Assembly (NCBI RefSeq): GCF_030815095.1
Contig: NZ_JAUSWF010000007.1
Location: 1-64,000 of the forward strand
Direction: 5' to 3'
DNA from: Aedoeadaptatus ivorii
Lineage (GTDB): Bacteria > Bacillota > Clostridia > Tissierellales > Peptoniphilaceae
DNA length: 64,000 nucleotides
Below the pieces are notes generated by a model. It ran no database searches. It saw only the letters and a list, made by a program, of their open reading frames with translations, and had not been told where the DNA came from. Both the position numbers and the translations under genes were made by a program. This document shows, in pieces, positions 15,430 to 23,490 of this stretch. Positions within the stretch are counted from its first letter, which is position 1. Each line of letters starts with the position of its first letter.

Positions 15430-17043
15430 TTATTTTACGAGATCTAAAGCGCCTTGGGGCACGTAGATCTTTTCGTCGTTGAATACGGTGAGTCCGCCGA
15501 TGTCTACCTTTTCGCCGTCAACGATGGCGTAGTTGCGGTAGGTGGGGAATTGGTAGAGCTTGCCGTCTTTTTTGATTTCGAGGATCGGGTTGCCGCCGTT
15601 GCGGTTAAAATTGACTTCCGCGCCCTTGGCGGTAAACGCGTCTCTGGAGTAGATAAAGAGTTGGTCGGTGAGCGCGTCGAGGTCGGTGCCCATGATCTTC
15701 TCGATATAGCGTCCGATTTCGTGGTTGTGTACGGTGCCGGAAAGGACGTCTGCGCCGTTGGCGTATACATACAGTCCCACATCGCCGCCCACGTGGCCGT
15801 TGGTAGTCCAACCCAGGCCGCTGCGCTTGCTGACGACATGGCCGAATGCGGTGTCTGCCGCCTTGGTGTTTTTGATGTATTCGATTTCTTCGGCGGTGAG
15901 GTCGATGCCGAAAGCTTGTTTGGCGACTTCGGCCGCGTTGGAGCGGTCTTCGTTTAAGAGGGCCGCCGCGCCTTCGCCGGTGAGCTTGGAGTTCTTAACG
16001 ATCTTGGTAAAGTGGTCGATGTCGAAGCGGTCATAGCCCTTGGTGGTCTTGTCGTTGCCGATGGTGAAACCGCCGGTGCCGTGGTCGGTGGCGGAGATTA
16101 CGACGGTGCCGGGGTGTTCCTTCGCGAACTTCTTGGCGACGCCCACGGCGTTGTCGAAGGCGAGGATTTCGGAAGCGATGCCCATCGGGTCGTTGGCGTG
16201 TGCGGACCAGTCGGGCTTGGAGCCTTCTACCATGAGGAAGAAGCCCTTGTCGTTTTTAGAGAGAACATCGATGGCCTTGTCGGTCATTTCTGCGAGGGAA
16301 GGTTCCTTGGCGGGGTCTCTGTCCCAGTCGTTTGCCAAAGCGGAGGGGTCGAACATGCCCCAAATCTTATCGGCGGTGGACGCCTTCATGGCATCGGGGG
16401 TGGTGAAGTAGTCGTAGCCTTGTGCCTTGATTTCTGTGATCAAGTCTTCCTTGTCGCCGCGGTTTTCGGCTTCGAGGCTCTTGGAGCCGGCGCCGAGCAC
16501 GACTTCCATGCCTTGGAATACTTGTTGTTCCGCCAGAGCGTCGTAGTTGTTGCGGTTGGGGTGGTGTGCGGAGAAGTCCGCCGGGGTGGCGTGTTGCACA
16601 TTGGAGGTGGACACGATACCGGTGGATTTGCCTTGGCGTTCCGCCGCTTCGATGTGGTTTGCGATGGGCATCTTGGCGCGCTTTGCGTCAAAGCCTTCGC
16701 TGCCGGGCATACCCGCCTTGGAGGGGTAGCTGCCGACGAAGGGGGATTCTGACTTTACGCCGGTGGCCATAGCCGTTCCCGCCGGTGCGGAGTCGGCGAT
16801 GGGGGTGGGGGCGTTGTTGGTGCGAATCAGGCCCGTCGCCATATCGTCGATATTCAGGGTATTGTCTTCGTCGATCCAACGGGCATAAGTAACAGCTTCT
16901 ACGCTGGATCCGTCGGGGATCATGACGATCACATTCTTTGCCTTGCCGTAGTCTTCCTTCAGAGCCGCATGGGCGGGCATCGCACTAGCCAAGGTGGTGG
17001 TCAGGGCGAGGGCGAGGGCCGCTACGCGTAAAGTTTTTTTCAT
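15430..17043 (-). CDS. secreted alkaline phosphatase (PhoA family)
   Basis: Exported phosphomonoesterase. Signal peptide MKKTLRVAALALALTTTLAS with cleavage near AHA; metal site VIVMIPDGSS, catalytic serine in ADSAPAGTAMATGVK, MVEGSKPDWSAHANDP and ATDHGTGGF supplying further metal ligands, and a final metal His in NGHVGGDVGLYVYANG. ATG at 17043 is preferred because the upstream in-frame ATG (17058) overlaps the ribosome site GGGAGG. About 537 residues. Monocistronic with its own terminator. No convincing Pho box was seen. No SLH or lipoprotein anchor, so it is free or held by charge. Confidence 0.93.
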   Translation of the reverse strand: MKKTLRVAALALALTTTLASAMPAHAALKEDYGKAKNVIVMIPDGSSVEAVTYARWIDEDNTLNIDDMATGLIRTNNAPTPIADSAPAGTAMATGVKSESPFVGSYPSKAGMPGSEGFDAKRAKMPIANHIEAAERQGKSTGIVSTSNVQHATPADFSAHHPNRNNYDALAEQQVFQGMEVVLGAGSKSLEAENRGDKEDLITEIKAQGYDYFTTPDAMKASTADKIWGMFDPSALANDWDRDPAKEPSLAEMTDKAIDVLSKNDKGFFLMVEGSKPDWSAHANDPMGIASEILAFDNAVGVAKKFAKEHPGTVVISATDHGTGGFTIGNDKTTKGYDRFDIDHFTKIVKNSKLTGEGAAALLNEDRSNAAEVAKQAFGIDLTAEEIEYIKNTKAADTAFGHVVSKRSGLGWTTNGHVGGDVGLYVYANGADVLSGTVHNHEIGRYIEKIMGTDLDALTDQLFIYSRDAFTAKGAEVNFNRNGGNPILEIKKDGKLYQFPTYRNYAIVDGEKVDIGGLTVFNDEKIYVPQGALDLVK

Positions 17044-17167
17044 TTCTTTTCCTCCCAATCATATTTTATATTGCAATGGGAGTATACCGAAGCTTTATCG
17101 TTTTCATATAGAGTTATGATGAGGATCTGATTAAATTGTGTAATGAATGTGTAAAAACACCTTCCCC

Positions 17168-17968
17168 TTATCTTAATCTGCGCCTTACGGGTTTTTTCTT
17201 TCGGTAATAGACCACCTCTTCAAATCCCAAGGCCTCGAGATGGGCCGCCCCGGCGGCGATGCCGCGGCCGATGTGCACGCTTTTGTGCGCATCTGAGGAG
17301 AGCGTGACGTTGTCTCCGCCCAAGTCCCTATATAAGGAAAGGATTTCGTCCTTCGGGTTGGCGTGGTCGAGGCCCTTATACCGGCCGGCGGTGTTGTATT
17401 CGATGGCGAGGTCTTTTTGAATCGCCGCCTCGAGGATCGCCGCCACGATATCGCGATAGGCCGAAAAGGGCGGAATGGCGGATTTGTCTTCGATATAGCG
17501 GTCGATATAGTCGATATGCCCGACGACCTGAAAGCCCCGGGTGGTCTCGATATTTTCGAGCATGGTCTCGTAATAGTGGGTGTAGTAGGATTCGATATCG
17601 GGGGTGCTGCGGCGCAGAACCGTGGCGATGTCCTCCTCGTCGAGGGAGTGGATGGAGCCGATAAAAAAGTCGAAGTCCAAATTTTCCATCAGCTCTTCCA
17701 TCATGGTCTTGACATTCAGATTCAAGCCGATTTCGAGTCCGATCAGCACTTCGATCCGCTCGGCATAACGGTGGCGGATAAAGTCGAGGACTTCTATATA
17801 TTCGTTAAAGTTAAAGGTATAGTCGATGGATTCGTTCTCTATCGTGCGATCGATATGGTCGGTAAAGGCCAGGACTTCGATGCCCCTTTCGATGGCGTTT
17901 ACGACGTTCTTTTCGGGATCGGCGATGGAATCCATGGAAAAGCGGGAGTGGGTGTGTATGTCGATCAT
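17168..17968 (-). CDS. PHP-domain phosphatase, HisJ (histidinol-phosphatase) family
   Basis: 266-residue metal-dependent phosphoesterase. Starts with the PHP motif DIHTHSRFSMDS, continues with FTDHID, GLEIG, FFIGSIHSLDE, VGHIDYIDRY and ends in SSDAHKSVHIGRG, all metal-ligand blocks of the PHP fold. Histidinol phosphate is the usual substrate of this branch, but no other his gene is near, so another phosphorylated metabolite is possible. AAGGAGG precedes the ATG. It lies 124 bases upstream of the alkaline phosphatase gene on the same strand, probably as a separate unit. Confidence 0.85.
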   Translation of the reverse strand: MIDIHTHSRFSMDSIADPEKNVVNAIERGIEVLAFTDHIDRTIENESIDYTFNFNEYIEVLDFIRHRYAERIEVLIGLEIGLNLNVKTMMEELMENLDFDFFIGSIHSLDEEDIATVLRRSTPDIESYYTHYYETMLENIETTRGFQVVGHIDYIDRYIEDKSAIPPFSAYRDIVAAILEAAIQKDLAIEYNTAGRYKGLDHANPKDEILSLYRDLGGDNVTLSSDAHKSVHIGRGIAAGAAHLEALGFEEVVYYRKKKPVRRRLR

Positions 17969-18097
17969 AAGACCTCCTTTGTGTCACTATGAAGTATACC
18001 GTTCCGATGTGAAATTTGTGAAAGATTTGAGTTATTTGCATTAAAATTTCGATCAGCGGGTATACAGGTGGTAACGAACTAAAATGGAGGTATGAGT

Positions 18098-18658
18098 ATG
18101 ATTTTTGATTTGTTCGACATTCGCAGACGGGAAAGAGAAAGATATTTGCGAGAAGAGAGAGCCCGTAAGTTTGCCCTGGGCGCGCTGGTAGGTGCGGCGG
18201 CAGGTATTCTGTTCGCCCCCAAAAGCGGCGAAGAAACCCGCCAGGAAATCGCCGATCGCTCCCGCGAATTTGCCGAAAACGCCAAGGAAGGCGCATTGGA
18301 AACCGCCGATGAATTGAGCTACAAGGCATACGAAGCCCAACAGGCGGTACAAAACACCTATGATGACCTGAAGCTCCGCGCGGCCATCAAAGCCGACGAA
18401 ATGCGCGACGAAGCCGAAATCGCCAAGGCAAAGGCACGCGCCATCGGCGACATCGTGCGCGAAGAGGGCGCCAATGTAAAGGGCGAGCTCGACAAGAGCA
18501 AAGACGCCGTAGCCGATGCCGCCAAGGAAGTCGGCGGCGAAGTCAAGGAACAGGCGGAATCCACCAAGGACCAAATCGCCGAAAGCTCCGAAAAGATCGC
18601 CGATGCGGCAGAAAAGGCCGCCAAGAAAAACGACAAAAACAAGAAGTCTCAGGCGTAA
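18098..18658 (+). CDS. YtxH-domain protein
   Basis: 186-residue envelope-associated protein. A basic N-terminus (FDIRRRERERYLREERARK) leads into one glycine/alanine-rich membrane segment (GALVGAAAGILFAP, about residues 25-45) typical of YtxH, followed by a long charged alanine-rich coiled coil that ends in KKNDKNKKSQA. The ATG at 18098 has GGAGG at proper distance (18086-18090); the ATG at 18092 is too close to it. Forms an operon with the DUF948 gene 16 bases downstream, the usual pairing. Thought to be a general-stress or envelope protein; exact role unknown. Confidence 0.82.
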   Translation: MIFDLFDIRRRERERYLREERARKFALGALVGAAAGILFAPKSGEETRQEIADRSREFAENAKEGALETADELSYKAYEAQQAVQNTYDDLKLRAAIKADEMRDEAEIAKAKARAIGDIVREEGANVKGELDKSKDAVADAAKEVGGEVKEQAESTKDQIAESSEKIADAAEKAAKKNDKNKKSQA

Positions 18659-18673
18659 GGCGGGGAGGTCTCG

Positions 18674-19168
18674 ATGGATACGATGATCACCTTGCACGAC
18701 CTCTTACGATTTTTACTCTATCTGGCGGGGATCGGCGCTCTGGTCTATCTCCTGCTGGTCCTTAAAAACGTCGCCGGCATCTTGAAGCTGGTAAAGGGAA
18801 AACTCGACGCCCACGAAGCGGTGATCGACGACACCTTCCAAAAGCTGCCGACGATCACCGACAACGCCACGGTGATTACCACCAATGTGTCTCGATTGTC
18901 CACCGACGCCACCGAGATGGTCGAGATCGTAAAGCCCGAGGTGGAAAAGATCGCCGTGACCGTAGGCGGCGTAACCGGCACGGTGGACAATGTGGTGCGC
19001 ACCGTCGACGAGACGTCGATACGGCTTTCCAATACCGCCAATGTGGTATCGGATTCGATATCCGACACGGCGAAGACGATTTCTTTCAACGCCAACAATA
19101 TCGTCGACTATTTCTACATCCTCCGGGAAGTATTGGAAGCGTTGCGGGACGTATTGCGCACGCGCTAA
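18674..19168 (+). CDS. DUF948-like membrane protein
   Basis: 164 residues: one N-terminal membrane segment (FLLYLAGIGALVYLLLVL) followed by a long heptad-rich helix with methyl-accepting-protein-like spacing (VTTNVSRLSTDATEMVEIVK; VVSDSISDTAKTISFNANN). This is the pattern of DUF948 proteins, which usually sit beside YtxH genes, as here. GGAGG precedes the ATG. Function unknown; a membrane-tethered coiled coil. Confidence 0.75.
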   Translation: MDTMITLHDLLRFLLYLAGIGALVYLLLVLKNVAGILKLVKGKLDAHEAVIDDTFQKLPTITDNATVITTNVSRLSTDATEMVEIVKPEVEKIAVTVGGVTGTVDNVVRTVDETSIRLSNTANVVSDSISDTAKTISFNANNIVDYFYILREVLEALRDVLRTR

Positions 19169-19342
19169 GAGAAGAAAGGCACGGCATACCGTGTCTTTGT
19201 TTGTGCTTTTTTGAAAAAGCCGCAAAAGGGTTTGTTAGAGAATGGACAATCGATCCGATTTTTATGTGAAAGAATGCTATATATCACTATACAATAGTAA
19301 AGGAATATATAAGGGCAGCGTGGCCCGAAAAAGGAGGAAATT

Positions 19343-20638
19343 ATGGTACGACGAATTCAAAGAACGACGATGCGCGTTCTCGTATTTGTACTGGTCCTCG
19401 CCGCGAGCTTTGCATTGGGCGAAGGGATCTGTAAAGAGAAGGCCTTTGCCTCCTCGTCTCAACCGGAACCGCAAGAGATCATCATCGAAAAAAAAGTAAT
19501 CTGGCGCGAGGGCATGAAAAAGGACCCCGACCGAGTATATAATTTTCGGATCGTACGAAAACCCGACGATACGATCGTGAAGAGCTTCAAGTTAAAAGAC
19601 GGCGAGAAAATGAAGGTGCAACTGGAACCACTTCCGTCGACATCGGTAATGGTAGAGACGCCGCAACGCTATGTATTGGAGGAAATCCTGACCGGCAAAG
19701 AACACTGCCGCGTATGTTTTGAACCTACTATACGGCAACAACCCGCCCCGCGCAATTTGGTGAGCGGCGCCATGCCGGAATCCCTCCCCGACGGCGACTC
19801 GTTTGATGCCGCAGAAAAGCAGACAGAGACGGCGGAGCCCGCGCTTTCCGCTTCTTCTGAGATTATTGCGCCGCCGGTGGGACAATTTTTGCCGGGGCCG
19901 CCCGGTCCGGGCTCTATAGGCGAGGGCAAGTTCTGTGCGGATATCGGTCCCGACAATATCGCCCGCTTCGATTTTCAGATCCACGAAGCTTTACGCGGCA
20001 TTACCGTCTATAACGACTGCGTGCCCACGGAGTGCCCCGACGGCACCTGCCCCCTACCCGTCCAACCGCAACAATCGCAACAACAGCAACAGAATGTAAA
20101 CGTAGCGCCCATCATCAACAACTACATCACCAATACCATTACGGCACCGGAAGAAAAAGCGCCCGATGCCCCCAAACTCAAAAAAGATACGGGCTTCCAC
20201 TTTGCCTATATGATCGGCTATCCCGACGGCACCTTCCGCCCGAATGCGCCGGTAACGCGGGGTGAATTTGCCGCCGTGGCCTCCAAATTCACCACCGGCA
20301 AGAAGCGGGTAGGCGGCTTTACGGACGTCGCCAACGACCACTGGGCGAGAGGCAGCATAGAAGAAGTGATCGCAGAAGGCTGGTTTAGCGGCTACGGCGA
20401 CGGCACCCTCCGCCCCGATGCCCCCATCACCCGCGCCGAAGCGGTTACGGCCGTGAATAAAATGCTCGATCGCCGGGCGGATAAAAACTTTATCGGAGAA
20501 AGCGAATACGGACTGCGCAACTTTACCGACGTGCACATCGGCCAATGGCACTACTACGACATCGCCGAGGCCGCCAACGGACACTTCTACAATCGCCTGA
20601 ACGACGGTTCGGAAGCATGGACGCGCCTTAAGAACTGA
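19343..20638 (+). CDS. secreted protein with C-terminal SLH domains and a Cna-B-like N-terminal part
   Basis: 431 residues. Signal peptide with basic start (MVRRIQRTTMRVLVFVLVL) cleaved near FASS; a beta-rich region (YNFRIVRKPDDTIVKSFKL) resembling prealbumin/Cna-B folds; a Pro-rich linker (PGPPGPGS); a conserved-Cys segment (CVPTECPDGTCPLPV) followed by a Gln-rich stretch; then two to three SLH repeats (residues 285-425; IGYPDGTFRPNAPVTRGEF, SGYGDGTLRPDAPITRAEA). SLH repeats anchor it to wall polymers. AAGGAGG precedes the ATG; single gene with a terminator. The four closely spaced cysteines are unusual for a surface protein of an anaerobe. Confidence 0.82.
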   Translation: MVRRIQRTTMRVLVFVLVLAASFALGEGICKEKAFASSSQPEPQEIIIEKKVIWREGMKKDPDRVYNFRIVRKPDDTIVKSFKLKDGEKMKVQLEPLPSTSVMVETPQRYVLEEILTGKEHCRVCFEPTIRQQPAPRNLVSGAMPESLPDGDSFDAAEKQTETAEPALSASSEIIAPPVGQFLPGPPGPGSIGEGKFCADIGPDNIARFDFQIHEALRGITVYNDCVPTECPDGTCPLPVQPQQSQQQQQNVNVAPIINNYITNTITAPEEKAPDAPKLKKDTGFHFAYMIGYPDGTFRPNAPVTRGEFAAVASKFTTGKKRVGGFTDVANDHWARGSIEEVIAEGWFSGYGDGTLRPDAPITRAEAVTAVNKMLDRRADKNFIGESEYGLRNFTDVHIGQWHYYDIAEAANGHFYNRLNDGSEAWTRLKN

Positions 20639-20651
20639 CGGAATACAAGAC

Positions 20652-20678
20652 GTCCCCGCATAGCGGGGGCGTTTTTTA
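20652..20678 (+). terminator. terminator of the second SLH gene
   Basis: CCCCGC-ATA-GCGGGG then CGTTTTTTATT. Confidence 0.88.
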
Positions 20679-20942
20679 TTGCGGATCAAATCGCGCGGAA
20701 AATGCGGGAAAACGGCGATAGAACGGTTGCATACAAGGTACACTCATATAGAAATATACCGGGAAAAGGCCGGAAAAGGACCGGTGAGTTTTGTATAAAG
20801 ATCGTAATTATACATACAAATTTCCGAGTCGCTCTGTACGCACCCGAGAATATACAAATTCTCGGCAATGCACAGGAAGCCGTTGTTTTCCCGCCGACTT
20901 GCCCGAAAATTTCGGAGAAGCGGAAAAATCGCGATTTTTCTT
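20679..20942. other. intergenic region with palindromes, no gene recognised
   Basis: Holds an 8-base-pair hairpin CCGAGAAT/ATTCTCGG (20844-20865), the palindrome CCGAAAATTTCGG (about 20903-20915; also found in the S-layer gene leader at 5229) and an 18-base exact palindrome GAAAAATC-GCGATTTTTC (20923-20940) followed by TTTTG, which could terminate a short transcript. Composition is more AT-rich than the flanks. Confidence 0.5.
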
Positions 20943-20971
20943 TTGTGGAATCGTTGTACTTATCGTATAAT
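20943..20971 (+). promoter_or_regulatory. promoter of the lipid kinase gene
   Basis: TTGTGG (20943-20948), 17-base spacer, TATAAT (20966-20971). The same hexamer pair and spacing are used in front of folT. Confidence 0.75.
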
Positions 20972-20994
20972 AAAAGTAGCGTCCGGAGGTGTGT

Positions 20995-21882
20995 ATGAAA
21001 CGCATAAAAATCATCGCCAATCCGTCCAGCGGCCGAGAAGGGGCCGTGGATATTCTGAAAAAGCTGATCGCGCCCTTTTCCCGCATGGGGGCGTCTTTGT
21101 TGTTGGAATTTACCCGCCATCACGGAGACGCCGAGGCCTTTGCTGCCCGCGACGACGGGGAGGACTGCATTATCGCCATGGGCGGCGACGGCACGGTAAA
21201 CCAGGTGGTAAACGGCCTCTATGCAGAGAAGCGCAATGTGCCCTTGGCGGTGTATCCGGCCGGTACGGTAAACGACTTTGCGGAGTATTTGAAGATCCCC
21301 AAGGATCCGATCGAGTTTGTCTCGATGGTCGAACGCGCCCACGTGGTGCCGGTGGATTTGGGGTTGTGCGGCGACCGGGCATTTATCAATGTGTGTGCCG
21401 CCGGGCTCTTTACGGAACTGGGATACAGCGTCTCGGATGCGTCGAAGAGCTCTATGGGCAGGCTCGCATACTATTTAGAGGGCATTCGCTCCTTTCGGGT
21501 CAAGGATCTGTCCCGGGAGTATTTTCGCGTGCGGCTCGAGACCGCAGACGGCACCGTCGAGAAAAAGGTGATGTTGGTGATGGTCTCGAATTCTTCGAGC
21601 ATCGGCGGCTTTTCGAGGATCAGCCCCGCGGCGAGTATCAAAGACGGCCTGCTGGAGGTCATCGCCATCGAAGAGATGCCCTTTCCCAAGATGATCGAGC
21701 TGATCACCGCCATCGGCGTGGGAAAACATACGGAACACGAACACTTTTTGTACTTTAAGACCGACAAGGTGACGATTTCGGCGGATCGTGCGCTGAGAAT
21801 CGACATAGACGGAGAACCGGGACCGCACTTGCCCCAGACCGTGGAAGTGGTGGCGGGGGGCGTTCCCATGATTATAAATTAG
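20995..21882 (+). CDS. diacylglycerol/lipid kinase family protein (YegS/DgkB-like)
   Basis: ATP-dependent lipid kinase, probably recycling diacylglycerol or a related lipid at the membrane. N-terminal DAGK catalytic fold with IIANPSSGR, the nucleotide motif MGGDGTVNQVVNGL and PAGTVNDFA, and a C-terminal beta domain ending VEVVAGGVPMI. ATG at 20995 (295 residues) follows GGAGG (20985-20989); the GTG at 20989 lies within that site. It is followed after 11 bases by the LacI-type regulator and shares its transcript. Confidence 0.9.
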   Translation: MKRIKIIANPSSGREGAVDILKKLIAPFSRMGASLLLEFTRHHGDAEAFAARDDGEDCIIAMGGDGTVNQVVNGLYAEKRNVPLAVYPAGTVNDFAEYLKIPKDPIEFVSMVERAHVVPVDLGLCGDRAFINVCAAGLFTELGYSVSDASKSSMGRLAYYLEGIRSFRVKDLSREYFRVRLETADGTVEKKVMLVMVSNSSSIGGFSRISPAASIKDGLLEVIAIEEMPFPKMIELITAIGVGKHTEHEHFLYFKTDKVTISADRALRIDIDGEPGPHLPQTVEVVAGGVPMIIN

Positions 21883-21893
21883 GAGGAATTGCA

Positions 21894-22919
21894 TTGGCAT
21901 CTACGATTAAAGACGTGGCGAAAATGGCGGATGTGTCCATATCTACCGTATCGCGCGTTATCAACGATTCGAAACCGGTAAGTCCCGAGGCGCGGCGCCG
22001 GGTGCTCCACGCCATCGACGTGCTGGACTATAAGCCCAACGAAGTGGCGCGGAGTCTGGTGACCAAAAAGAGCAATCTGATCGGCGTCATCGTGTCCGAT
22101 GTGGGGAACCAGTATGTTTCGCAGGTACTGCGCGGGGTCGAGGAGATCGGGCGCATGTATAATTACGACATTCTGCTCTCGTCGTCCTATGACGATCCCG
22201 AGGTCGAGATCAAGTTTGCCAAGCTGTTCAGCCAAAAGCAGGTAGAGGGGATTATCATTATCTCGGAGATTTTGAACCAAAAGCTCCTCTACAAGCTCGA
22301 CGAGTTTAAGATTCCCTGTGTGGTCATCAACCGCTTCTACAATATCGACGATGCGCCCACGGTTACGATCAACAACAAGGCGGCGTCGTTCAATATGACC
22401 GATTACCTTATGATGTTGGGGCATAAGTCCATCGGCTATGTCGCCATGCGCAAGGATATGGACCGCACCAACGAGAAGTTTAAGATTCGTGGCTATCGCG
22501 ACGCCATGAAGAGCGGCGGCTTAAAACCGCAGATCCTCTATGCCGAAGGCGCCACAGAAAAAGACGCGCTGGAGCTATTCGAGGACCACGAGGACGACAT
22601 TCGAAGCGGCAAGTACTCGGTGCTGTTTTGCAGCCAGGATCTCATCGCCATTCACCTGATGAATGTGATGCGCGACCACGGCATGCGGATCCCCGAGGAT
22701 ATGTCCTTCGCGGGCTTCGGCGGCAGTTTCTTATCGGAGATTTACCGGCCCAAGCTGACGACGGTCAAAGAGCCCTATTACGACATCGGCGCCGTCGCCA
22801 TCCGCAAGCTATTTAAGATTATCGAAGAAAAGTCCCCCGAGCGGGGCGAGGAAATGATCCTCCTTCCGGTAGAAATTATCAAAAGACAGAGTGTCATCGA
22901 TCGGCGGGAAACCGAGTAA
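21894..22919 (+). CDS. LacI-family transcriptional regulator
   Basis: 341 residues. The N-terminal LacI helix-turn-helix is TIKDVAKMADVSISTVSRVI (residues 4-23) with the hinge helix NEVARSLVTKK; the rest is a periplasmic-binding-protein-like sensor (IGVIVSDVGNQYVSQVLRG to IIKRQS). Start is TTG at 21894 after AGGAGG. A local target is not evident: no sugar-uptake genes lie nearby, and no clear operator palindrome was seen beside the lipid kinase. Effector unknown. Confidence 0.92.
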   Translation: MASTIKDVAKMADVSISTVSRVINDSKPVSPEARRRVLHAIDVLDYKPNEVARSLVTKKSNLIGVIVSDVGNQYVSQVLRGVEEIGRMYNYDILLSSSYDDPEVEIKFAKLFSQKQVEGIIIISEILNQKLLYKLDEFKIPCVVINRFYNIDDAPTVTINNKAASFNMTDYLMMLGHKSIGYVAMRKDMDRTNEKFKIRGYRDAMKSGGLKPQILYAEGATEKDALELFEDHEDDIRSGKYSVLFCSQDLIAIHLMNVMRDHGMRIPEDMSFAGFGGSFLSEIYRPKLTTVKEPYYDIGAVAIRKLFKIIEEKSPERGEEMILLPVEIIKRQSVIDRRETE

Positions 22920-22932
22920 TCAGGCGATTTGA

Positions 22933-22960
22933 AAGGGGGCGAAAGCCCCCTTTTCTTTTT
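22933..22960 (+). terminator. terminator of the lipid kinase/LacI unit
   Basis: GGGGGC-GAAA-GCCCCC then a T-rich tract. Confidence 0.9.
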
Positions 22961-22969
22961 TCGGGAGCA

Positions 22970-22998
22970 TTGATTCCCGCCTGTGTCTCGTATATAAT
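22970..22998 (+). promoter_or_regulatory. promoter of the FMN-binding lipoprotein gene
   Basis: TTGATT (22970-22975), 17-base spacer, TATAAT (22993-22998). Confidence 0.75.
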
Positions 22999-23048
22999 TT
23001 AATGAGGTAGATTTTTATTATTTTCACATAGATAAAGGAGCATACGCA

Positions 23049-23453
23049 TTGAAAAAACTCCTACTGGGCTTGTGTGCATGTATCGCCCTGACGGGATGTC
23101 AGTCCTCTGTCAGCTACAGTGCAGAGGAGCCCGTCCGCGAGGACAACAAGCCGGCGGTGGTTCGGGATCGCGCCGACGGCAGGCGTCTGTATACGGACGG
23201 GATCTACGTCTCCGAAGGACGGGGAATGCAGGGAGATATCCGCGTAGAGGTGCGGGTGCGCGACGGCTATGTGGACGCCGTTCGCGTACTGGAACACGTT
23301 GAAAATGTCGGCGTCGTAGAAGACGCCTTTGATCGATTGGAACAGGAAGTATTGGACAAGCAATCCGCCGAAGTCGACGTCGTGAGCGGCGCCACCGAAG
23401 CGAGCTACGGCTATTTGGAGGCGGTCAGAAATTGCCTGCGCCAGGCGGAATAA
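23049..23453 (+). CDS. FMN-binding-domain lipoprotein (covalently flavinylated)
   Basis: 134 residues. Lipoprotein signal with lipobox LTGC (Cys17), then a short linker and an FMN-binding domain ending with DVVSGATEAS (Thr116 in SGAT), the sequence that the transferase ApbE modifies with FMN in RnfG/NqrC-like proteins. It would be an extracytoplasmic one- or two-electron carrier. Start is TTG at 23049 after AAAGGAG. No ApbE, Rnf or Nqr gene is in the window, so its redox partner is unknown; extracellular electron transfer is a possibility only. Confidence 0.87.
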   Translation: MKKLLLGLCACIALTGCQSSVSYSAEEPVREDNKPAVVRDRADGRRLYTDGIYVSEGRGMQGDIRVEVRVRDGYVDAVRVLEHVENVGVVEDAFDRLEQEVLDKQSAEVDVVSGATEASYGYLEAVRNCLRQAE

Positions 23454-23490
23454 GGGGAACCGTTCGCCATAGGAATAAGAGGGGTTACGT

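Noticed and set aside
17044..17167. Pho box before alkaline phosphatase
   Set aside because: No repeated TTAACA-like motifs at the right spacing; only a TATACT near 17080 without a good -35.
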